Positions 57,662 through 64,000 of a stretch of 64,000 nucleotides of DNA are shown here, piece by piece. A program made the translations under genes and the position numbers. The notes under the pieces are model-generated. The model saw only the letters and a list, made by a program, of their open reading frames with translations. It had not been told where the DNA came from and did not search any database. The stretch lies in the NCBI RefSeq assembly GCF_900103585.1, contig NZ_FNHV01000030.1, positions 1-64,000 on the forward strand, in the 5' to 3' direction. Source of the DNA: Streptomyces sp. cf386 (GTDB taxonomy: Bacteria; Actinomycetota; Actinomycetes; Streptomycetales; Streptomycetaceae). Each line of letters opens with the position of its first letter. Position 1 is the first letter of the stretch.

Positions 57662-58585
57662 CTACTTCAGCGCCCCCGCGGTCAGCCCCGCCACCACCTG
57701 CCGCTGGAAGATGATGTAGGCGGCCAGCACCGGCAGCATCGCCATCACCAGACCGGCGAAGAGGCCGGACCAGTCGCCCTTGTAGCCCTGGCTGACGGCC
57801 AGTTGCACCAGGCCCTGAGTGAGGACGCGCTTGTCCGGGTCGGTGTTGAGCACCGTGGGCAGCATGTACTGGTTCCACTGGCCCAGGAAGTTGAAGATGC
57901 CGACGCTGATCAGTCCCGGCTTGGCCATCGGCAGCATGATCTGGAAGAAGGTACGGGAGTGCGAGGCACCGTCCACGAAGGCCGCCTCGGCCACCGATGT
58001 GGGCAGCGTGCGGAAGAACGCCGTGAGGAAGAACACCGTGAACGGCAGCGAGTACGCGATGTAGACCAGGATCAGGCCGTGGATCGTGTTCAGCAGGCCC
58101 ATGTTGTTCACGACGTAGAACAGCGGGACCAGCGCGAGCATGATCGGGAAGCTCATGCCGCCGATGAACAGGAAGTAGATGAAGCGGTTGCCCGGGAAGT
58201 CGAAACGGGCGAGCACATAGGCCGCCATCGAGCCGAGCACCAGGGTGCCGATCAGCGAGCCCCCCACCACCAGGATGGTGTTGAGGAAGTAGTCGCTCAT
58301 GTTGGCCTGGGTCCACGCCCGCGACCAGTTCGAGAAGTGCAGTTCGTCCGGCAGTGACCAGGGCGAGCTGAAGATGGAGCGGTCGTCCTTGAAGGACGTC
58401 ATCACCGCCCACAGCAGCGGCATGGCGACCATGAACGCCCAGATGACGAGAACGCCGTGCGAGAAGACGTTGAGGACGGTGCCCTCTTTCTTCTCCTTGG
58501 CCGGCACTTCGGTCGGGGCTCCCGTCTTGGTGACGGTCATACCGGACTCGGCCGGTACGGGAGCGGTGGTCTCGGTCGTCTTCAT
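57662..58585 (-). CDS. ngcG: GlcNAc/chitobiose ABC transporter permease NgcG
   Basis: The 307-residue MalG-type permease has a charged N-terminus (about 1-40), six membrane helices and the EAA loop EAAFVDGASHSRTFFQIMLPMAKPG. It forms the membrane channel with NgcF. Its start lies 3 nt after the NgcF stop. The assignment rests on gene order (binding protein, permease, permease) beside rok7B7-xylFGH, as in S. coelicolor SCO6005-SCO6007. The operon lacks an ATPase. Confidence 0.88.
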   Translation of the reverse strand: MKTTETTAPVPAESGMTVTKTGAPTEVPAKEKKEGTVLNVFSHGVLVIWAFMVAMPLLWAVMTSFKDDRSIFSSPWSLPDELHFSNWSRAWTQANMSDYFLNTILVVGGSLIGTLVLGSMAAYVLARFDFPGNRFIYFLFIGGMSFPIMLALVPLFYVVNNMGLLNTIHGLILVYIAYSLPFTVFFLTAFFRTLPTSVAEAAFVDGASHSRTFFQIMLPMAKPGLISVGIFNFLGQWNQYMLPTVLNTDPDKRVLTQGLVQLAVSQGYKGDWSGLFAGLVMAMLPVLAAYIIFQRQVVAGLTAGALK

Positions 58586-58588
58586 CTG

Positions 58589-59515
58589 TCAGAACTCCAG
58601 CCGCTCGCGCCGCCCCAGCCGCATCACGATCGCGGCGAAGGCCAGCGTGACGACGAGCAGGGCGACACCGATCGTGGTGGCGTAGGCGGCCTGTCCGTCA
58701 CGGAACGCTTTCTGGTACACGTACAGGACCATGACCGTGGTCGAGTAGTCCGGCCCGCCGGGCCCGGTCGTCATGATGTGTACGACCGCGAAGGACTCGG
58801 CGCCGAGGGCGAGGATGCCCATGTAGACCCAGCCGGACTGCACGGTGTCCCACAGCAGCGGCAGGGTGATCCGGAAGAACGTGCTGGCGCGGCCGGCGCC
58901 GTCGAGCAGCGCGGCCTCGTACAGATCGGCCGGAATGGAGGCCATACCGGCCGAGAACAGGACCACGAAGAAGCCGACCGTGGACCAGACGATCACCCCC
59001 ATCACGGCCCACAGGGCGAGGTTCGGATCGCCGAGCCAGAGCGGCTGGACGCTGTCCAGCCCGACCCCGCGCAGGATGGAGTTGATCGCGCCGCTGTCCG
59101 GGTTGTACGCGAAGGCGAACAGCAGCGCGACGATGGCGATCGACAGCACCTGCGGGAAGAAATAGACGATCTTGTAGAACGACGACCCGCGGACCCCGGT
59201 GATCGCCGGGCCGCCTTTTCTGCGCCGTCCGCCCACATTGATCATGAACGCGAGGAACAGCGCGAAACTCAGCGTCACCAGCGGCAGCAACAACGCGAAC
59301 AACAGGCTGTGCTGCAACGACTTCCAGAAGATGTTGTCGTCCAGCATCCTCTCGTAGTTGTCGAAGCCGACCATCTTGAATTCGGGGCTCAGCCCGGTCC
59401 AGTCCGTGAACGAGTAGTAGATGGACTGGATGAACGGCCAGACGACGAAAAGCGCGTACAGCCCCAGGGGCACCGCGAGGAACCCCACGATGAACCGGTA
59501 CTTGCCGTGCTGCAT
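58589..59515 (-). CDS. ngcF: GlcNAc/chitobiose ABC transporter permease NgcF
   Basis: The 308-residue MalF-type permease has six membrane helices and the EAA loop YEAALLDGAGRASTFFRITLPLLW. It begins 59 bp after the NgcE gene and is followed within 3 nt by NgcG. It should form the transmembrane channel with NgcG and draw energy from a shared ATPase encoded elsewhere. Confidence 0.88.
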   Translation of the reverse strand: MQHGKYRFIVGFLAVPLGLYALFVVWPFIQSIYYSFTDWTGLSPEFKMVGFDNYERMLDDNIFWKSLQHSLLFALLLPLVTLSFALFLAFMINVGGRRRKGGPAITGVRGSSFYKIVYFFPQVLSIAIVALLFAFAYNPDSGAINSILRGVGLDSVQPLWLGDPNLALWAVMGVIVWSTVGFFVVLFSAGMASIPADLYEAALLDGAGRASTFFRITLPLLWDTVQSGWVYMGILALGAESFAVVHIMTTGPGGPDYSTTVMVLYVYQKAFRDGQAAYATTIGVALLVVTLAFAAIVMRLGRRERLEF

Positions 59516-59574
59516 GTGCTATCGACCCCGATCTGCGCGCGGGTGCAGCCGCTGGTGACGGATCCGCACGGGAC

Positions 59575-61038
59575 CTACTGGTGCTTGTAGTGCTTGATCG
59601 ACGTGTCCTTGGCGGTCTCGTCGGCGAAGGCCTGGATCTTCTTGATGGCCTCGGCCGGAGTGAGGCGACCGGCCATCATCTCGCCGAGACCGGACACACC
59701 GATCTTCTCCTTCTGCAGCTGTACATACCAGTCCTGCATCCGCGGATTCACCACGTTCTGGCCGGCCTTGTCCAGCGCCGCCACACCGGACTTGAGACCC
59801 GGGGTGAGGGTGATGCCGTCGGTGCCGCCGTTGTACGCGGTCAGCGACTTGACCTTGCTGGTGAAGTTCTTGGAGCTCGCCTCGCTCAGCATGATGCGCA
59901 GCTGCTCCATGCCGCCGGCGGTGTTCTTCGCCTTGGCCGGGACGATGAACGGCTCACCGCCGGACGCCCAGATCGTGCCGAAGGGCAGCTTGTCGGAGCT
60001 GTCGATACCGGTCGGCGCGGAGACCGCGAGGTCGAAGTCCTTCGGCATGACGTTCGCCGACTCGTTCTCCACCCAGGAGCCGTTCGGGATGAACAGCGCC
60101 TTGCCCTCGGCCCACGCGGTCTGCGACTGGATGTGGTCCAGACCCGGGGTGCCCTTGAGGACATAGCCCTTCTTGTAGAGCTCGTAGTAGGCCTCGAAGC
60201 ACGCCTTGACCGCCGGGTGCTTCCAGGCGTTCGGCTCCAGGTTGTCGATGGCGTCGAGGACCTCCACTCCGCCGACCTTGCCGATCATCGGGTAGAGCGA
60301 GAAGGGGAGGTAGTACGGGTACTTGCCCGCGTACGTCCAGCCCGCCATGCCCTTCTTCTTGGCCTTCTCGCAGACGGCGAGCATCTCGTCCCACGTCTCG
60401 GGGTACGTGGCATCGAGCGAGTCCAGGGCCTTCTGCGAGTACCAGACGCCGTACACCGTGTAGGCGTAGTACATGATCCAGACCGGGTCGCCGTCGAGCT
60501 GGCCCATCTCCACGATGCCGGGGCGCAGGGTGTCGCGGACCTTCTTGTTCGGGTCGTCGTACGACGGGGCGTCCAGCAGCGGTGTGAGGTCGGTGAGCTG
60601 GTCCTTGCCGGCCAGGACGCCCATGTCCATCTGCTCGGCGCCGGAGTTGTCGATGAGGTCCGGCGGGGTGCCCTGGTTGAAGCGGGGCTGGAGCGTGGAC
60701 TGGATCTTCTGGGTGGCGGAGAACTTCACCGTCACCTCGGGGAAGTTCTTCTCGTAGACCTTCACGGCGTCCTCGGCGTACTCCTTGCCGAAGCCGCCGT
60801 CGAACAGCACGAACTCCATCTGCGCGGTGTCATTGACGCCGAGCGGGTTCTTCTCGGTCTTCTTGCCTTCCTTGGCCTTGTCTCCGTTGCCTCCTCCCCC
60901 GCCGCTGGCACACGCGGACAGGAAGCTCATCGTGGGTACGGAGATCAGGCCGAGCGCGGCGGACCGCTTGATCAGATCGCGCCGTCCGACACCTACGGAG
61001 CCGTTTTTCTCAGGGTTCTGGGCAGAAGTGGATCCCAT
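59575..61038 (-). CDS. ngcE: GlcNAc/chitobiose-binding lipoprotein NgcE
   Basis: The 487-residue solute-binding protein has a Tat-type lipoprotein signal: twin arginines in GRRDLIKRSAALGLIS and lipobox LSAC (Cys near 43). The mature part is a family 1 binding fold (QMEFVLFDGGFGKEYAEDAVKVYEKNFPEV). In Streptomyces NgcE binds GlcNAc and chitobiose with high affinity. ATG 61038 is chosen because GAGGA precedes it by 7 nt. It heads the ngcEFG operon. A DasR-like element lies about 110 bp upstream, in the divergent promoter region shared with GH92. Confidence 0.88.
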   Translation of the reverse strand: MGSTSAQNPEKNGSVGVGRRDLIKRSAALGLISVPTMSFLSACASGGGGGNGDKAKEGKKTEKNPLGVNDTAQMEFVLFDGGFGKEYAEDAVKVYEKNFPEVTVKFSATQKIQSTLQPRFNQGTPPDLIDNSGAEQMDMGVLAGKDQLTDLTPLLDAPSYDDPNKKVRDTLRPGIVEMGQLDGDPVWIMYYAYTVYGVWYSQKALDSLDATYPETWDEMLAVCEKAKKKGMAGWTYAGKYPYYLPFSLYPMIGKVGGVEVLDAIDNLEPNAWKHPAVKACFEAYYELYKKGYVLKGTPGLDHIQSQTAWAEGKALFIPNGSWVENESANVMPKDFDLAVSAPTGIDSSDKLPFGTIWASGGEPFIVPAKAKNTAGGMEQLRIMLSEASSKNFTSKVKSLTAYNGGTDGITLTPGLKSGVAALDKAGQNVVNPRMQDWYVQLQKEKIGVSGLGEMMAGRLTPAEAIKKIQAFADETAKDTSIKHYKHQ

Positions 61039-61148
61039 GCTCAAGTCCTCGCCTTCTCCAGGACTCAGGCGGTGAACCGGATCCTGCCCGGCACCGCGGT
61101 CGGGTCACGCTGGGTTGTGCAGGAAGTGCGGAATCATGTGAAGTGCCG

Positions 61149-61164
61149 ACAGGTATAGTCCACT
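61149..61164. promoter_or_regulatory. DasR-like (dre) element upstream of ngcE
   Basis: ACAGGTATAGTCCACT matches A(C/G)TGGTCTAGACCA(C/G)T at 13 of 16 positions (consensus from memory). It is about 110 bp upstream of the ngcE start. ngcEFG belongs to the DasR regulon in Streptomyces, so the position is as expected. Confidence 0.55.
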
Positions 61165-61354
61165 TCCCGCCAGCGGAGCAAGATCGAATGCAAGGTTGGC
61201 CAGTGGTCTTTTCCGAGTTGAGACCTCACGGAAATATGAGTGGCCTGTGCGCCGCTTGCCCGAAAAATCCGCGACATAGGCCCCGAATGCCACAGCCAAC
61301 ACCCTTGACAATACTTGGCACTTGAGCCACAACTGATCCTTGCGCAGCGAAGTT

Positions 61355-61366
61355 GACAACGTTGTC
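61355..61366. promoter_or_regulatory. Palindromic LacI-type operator before GH92
   Basis: GACAACGTTGTC is a perfect 12-bp palindrome with central CG, about 25 bp before the GH92 start. Its half TGACAACGTT is also present upstream of the GH2 beta-mannosidase at 37721. Confidence 0.55.
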
Positions 61367-61391
61367 CCGTGCGCAGGGAGGGTACCGGCTT

Positions 61392-64000
61392 ATGCAGCAC
61401 AGAGCTCGGCACAGATGGGGTACGGCGGTCGTGTCGGCGACCGCCTTCGCTTTGACCGTGGGCTCGCAGGGCGCGGCGATCGCCCTGCCCGACGCCCCCG
61501 CGGCGGCCGACCGGGAGTTCGCGTCCTCGTTCGAGGCGGACGACCCGGCACCCGACTGGCTCAACACCGTCGACACCGCGCCCGACGGCGAAAAGCGGGC
61601 CTCCGGCGTCGACGGCGGCTACAGCAGCGGCATTCCGGGCAATGTGACCGACCATGTCACGGATGTGCGGGCGAACGGCGAGAACACCGGCGGCGGGGAG
61701 GTGAAGGAGAACCTCGTCGACGGCGAGTCGAGCAGCAAGTGGCTGGTTTTCGAGTCCACCGGGTGGGTGGAATTCGATCTGGACAAACCAGTAAAAATAG
61801 CGAAGTACGCGCTCACCTCGGCCAATGACTACGCCGAACGCGACCCGCGGGACTGGACCCTGAAGGCCTCCACGGACGGCAAGGACTGGAAGACCGTCGA
61901 CACCCGCTCGGACGAGACGTTCGCCGAACGGTTCCAGACAAAGACGTACGACATCGCGGAACCGGCGGAATACCAGCACTTCCGGCTGGAGGTCACCAAG
62001 AACAACGGCGCCTCCGACATCCTCCAGCTCGCCGACGTCCAGTTCTCCACGGGCGGCAGCGAGGGTCCGGTCCCGCAGGACATGCTCTCCCTCGTCGACC
62101 GCGGCCCGAGCGGCTCCCCGACCGCCAAGGCGGGCGCCGGCTTCACCGGCAAGCGGGCGCTGCGCTACGCCGGCCGGCACACGGCGGACGGGCGGGCGTA
62201 CTCGTACAACAAGGTGTACGACGTGAACGTGGCCGTCGGCCGCGACACCCGCCTGTCCTACCGCGTCTTCCCGTCGATGGCCGACGGCGACCTCGACTAC
62301 GACGCCACGAACGTCTCCGTCGACCTCGCCTTCACCGACGGCACCCACCTCAGTGACCTCGGCGCCACCGACCAGCACGGCTTCGAGCTGTCGCCCCGTG
62401 GGCAGGGCGCGGCCAAGGTGCTCTACGTCAACCAGTGGAACGCCGTCGCCTCGCGGATCGGCTCGGTCGCGGCCGGCAAGACGGTCGACCGGATACTCGT
62501 GGCGTACGACTCCCCCAAGGGCCCGGCGAAGTTCCGGGGCTGGCTGGACGACATCACGCTGAAGTCCGTCGCGCCGGAGAAGCCGAAGGCTCACAAGTCG
62601 GACTACGCGCTCACCACCCGCGGCACCCTCTCCAGCGGCGGATTCTCGCGGGGCAACAACTTCCCGGCGACCGCCGTGCCGCACGGCTTCAACTTCTGGA
62701 CGCCGGTGACGAACGCGGGCTCGCTGAGCTGGCTGTACGACTACGCCCGTGCGAACAACGACGACAACCTGCCGACGATCCAGGCGTTCAGCGCCAGCCA
62801 CGAGCCGAGCCCCTGGATGGGTGACCGGCAGACCTTCCAGGTGATGCCGTCGGCTGCGTCCGGCACCCCGGACACCGGGCGTGAGGCGCGCGAGCTCGCC
62901 TTCCGGCACGAGAACGAGACCGCGCGGCCGTACTACTACGGGGTGCGGTTCGAGAACGGGCTGAAGGCCGAGATGGCGCCCACCGACCACGCGGCGGTGC
63001 TGCGCTTCACCTACCCGGGTGACGACGCGAGCGTCCTCTTCGACAACGTCACCGACCAGGCGGGGCTGACGCTCGACAAGGAGAGCGGGACCTTCACCGG
63101 CTACTCGGACGTGAAGTCCGGGCTGTCGACGGGAGCGACCCGGCTGTTCGTGTACGGCGAGTTCGACAAGCCGGTGGCTGAGGGATCCTCCAGCGGGGTG
63201 AAGGGGCACCTGCGCTTCGACGCCGGTGCCGACCGCACCGTCACGCTCCGCCTCGCCACCTCGCTGATCAGCATCGACCAGGCCAAGGACAACCTGCGCC
63301 AGGAGGTCGACGGCGCCTCCTTCGAGACGGTGAAGTCGCGCGCCCAGCGCCAGTGGGACCGCATCCTCGGCAAGGTCGAGGTGGAGGGCGCGACGCCGGA
63401 CCAGCTGACCACGCTGTACTCCAGCCTGTACCGGCTGTACCTGTACCCCAACTCCGGCTTCGAGAAGGTCGGTTCGAAGTACCAGTACGCGTCGCCGTTC
63501 TCGCCGATGCCGAACCCGGACACCCCGACGCACACCGGCGCGAAGATCGTGGACGGCAAGGTGTACGTCAACAACGGCTTCTGGGACACCTACCGGACGA
63601 CCTGGCCCGCGTACTCGCTGCTGACGCCGAGTCAGGCGGGCGAGATGGTCGACGGCTTCGTGCAGCAGTACAAGGACGGCGGCTGGACCTCCCGCTGGTC
63701 CTCCCCCGGCTACGCGGACCTCATGACCGGCACCTCCTCGGACGTCGCCTTCGCGGACGCCTACGTCAAGGGCGTCGACTTCGACGCGAAGTCGGCGTAC
63801 GACGCGGCCGTGAAGAACGCGACCGTGGTGCCCCCGTCGTCCGGCGTGGGCCGCAAGGGCATGGAGACCTCGCCCTTCCTCGGCTACACCAGCACCGAGA
63901 CGCACGAAGGCCTGTCGTGGGCGCTGGAGGGCTACCTCAACGACTACGGCATCGCGCGGATGGGCCAGGCGCTGTACAAGAAGACGGGCGAGAAGCGCTA
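61392..64000 (+). CDS. Secreted GH92 alpha-mannosidase with N-terminal F5/8-type domain, partial
   Basis: The gene is open to the right edge; about 869 codons are visible. A signal peptide is followed by a discoidin/CBM32-like region (about 60-220: SSKWLVFESTGWVEFDLDKPVKIAKYALTSANDY..., FQTKTYDIAEPAEYQHFRLEVTKN). A further beta domain leads into the GH92 catalytic region, recognised from NNFPATAVPHGFNFWTPVT, FGDPDTPTHTGAKIV-like text, NNGFWDTYRTTWPAYSLLTP and KGMETSPFLGYTSTET. GH92 enzymes are calcium-dependent exo-alpha-mannosidases acting on N-glycans and related mannans. ATG 61392 follows GGGAGGG. It should act outside the cell, releasing mannose while the neighbouring ngc system takes up GlcNAc sugars. 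Confidence 0.92.
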   Translation, partial: MQHRARHRWGTAVVSATAFALTVGSQGAAIALPDAPAAADREFASSFEADDPAPDWLNTVDTAPDGEKRASGVDGGYSSGIPGNVTDHVTDVRANGENTGGGEVKENLVDGESSSKWLVFESTGWVEFDLDKPVKIAKYALTSANDYAERDPRDWTLKASTDGKDWKTVDTRSDETFAERFQTKTYDIAEPAEYQHFRLEVTKNNGASDILQLADVQFSTGGSEGPVPQDMLSLVDRGPSGSPTAKAGAGFTGKRALRYAGRHTADGRAYSYNKVYDVNVAVGRDTRLSYRVFPSMADGDLDYDATNVSVDLAFTDGTHLSDLGATDQHGFELSPRGQGAAKVLYVNQWNAVASRIGSVAAGKTVDRILVAYDSPKGPAKFRGWLDDITLKSVAPEKPKAHKSDYALTTRGTLSSGGFSRGNNFPATAVPHGFNFWTPVTNAGSLSWLYDYARANNDDNLPTIQAFSASHEPSPWMGDRQTFQVMPSAASGTPDTGREARELAFRHENETARPYYYGVRFENGLKAEMAPTDHAAVLRFTYPGDDASVLFDNVTDQAGLTLDKESGTFTGYSDVKSGLSTGATRLFVYGEFDKPVAEGSSSGVKGHLRFDAGADRTVTLRLATSLISIDQAKDNLRQEVDGASFETVKSRAQRQWDRILGKVEVEGATPDQLTTLYSSLYRLYLYPNSGFEKVGSKYQYASPFSPMPNPDTPTHTGAKIVDGKVYVNNGFWDTYRTTWPAYSLLTPSQAGEMVDGFVQQYKDGGWTSRWSSPGYADLMTGTSSDVAFADAYVKGVDFDAKSAYDAAVKNATVVPPSSGVGRKGMETSPFLGYTSTETHEGLSWALEGYLNDYGIARMGQALYKKTGEKR

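Larger units (their letters stand above)
61039..61391. other. Divergent ngcE-GH92 promoter region
   Basis: This 353-bp gene-free region separates ngcE (minus) from the alpha-mannosidase (plus). It holds a DasR-like element near the ngcE side and a perfect GACAACGTTGTC palindrome near the GH92 side. It is relatively AT-rich for the genome. No small gene was recognised. Confidence 0.6.

Noticed and set aside
61134..63905. Long open frame antisense to the GH92 gene
   Set aside because: The plus strand has a signal peptide, F5/8-type domain and GH92 motifs; the antisense translation has none.
1..64000. CRISPR arrays, tRNA or rRNA genes, insertion sequences
   Set aside because: No regularly spaced repeats, cloverleaf-like sequences, rRNA segments or transposase-like frames were recognised; weak tRNA-like folds cannot be fully excluded by eye.

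Overview
The window is high-GC, has short intergenic gaps, many GTG starts, very rare TTA codons and several apparently leaderless genes. Together with the gene content this points to a Streptomyces chromosome. From about 19.8 kb onward the gene content resembles the S. coelicolor SCO6005-SCO6045 neighbourhood as I remember it (ngcEFG, rok7B7, xylFGH, dxs, fadAB, hemE, hemG, hemQ, a DUF692 gene). The first 19 kb look like an accessory biosynthetic block attached to that core.

Region 1 (1-19.2 kb, all on the minus strand) is the upstream part of a non-ribosomal peptide synthetase (NRPS) cluster. Read 5' to 3' it holds a very large LuxR (LAL-type) regulator, a response regulator and sensor kinase pair, a StrR/ParB-like activator, an ABC exporter, a 2704-residue NRPS (C-A-PCP-C-A-PCP-E) and a translationally coupled second NRPS that leaves the window inside its adenylation domain. 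The first adenylation domain has a pocket resembling hydroxyphenylglycine codes, which suits a StrR-like regulator. A good match to the glycopeptide StrR/Bbr operator lies between the regulator and the exporter. In-frame TTA codons occur in the LAL regulator (three), the exporter (second codon) and the NRPS (one), so bldA control is likely.

Region 2 (19.8-34.6 kb) is core housekeeping: a fused DUF692 enzyme, DUF4142 and TIGR04222-like proteins, a secreted peptidase, coproheme decarboxylase and coproporphyrinogen oxidase, a DUF4349 lipoprotein, a CoA-disulfide-reductase-like flavoprotein, uroporphyrinogen decarboxylase, a DUF3000 protein, an orphan response regulator and an RNase D-like protein.

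Region 3 (34.6-41.3 kb) is a sugar ABC importer (binding protein and two permeases, no ATPase) divergent from a GH2 beta-mannosidase and a LacI regulator. Region 4 (41.4-52.6 kb) holds the fatty-acid beta-oxidation pair fadA/fadB, a few poorly known genes, a GT39-like membrane protein, an amino-acid permease and dxs.

Region 5 (52.7-64 kb) is a second sugar-uptake block: xylFGH with the ROK regulator rok7B7, ngcEFG for N-acetylglucosamine/chitobiose, and a divergent secreted GH92 alpha-mannosidase that runs off the right edge. A DasR-like element and a palindrome shared with the beta-mannosidase promoter lie between ngcE and GH92. This suggests coordinated use of chitin and mannose-containing glycans.
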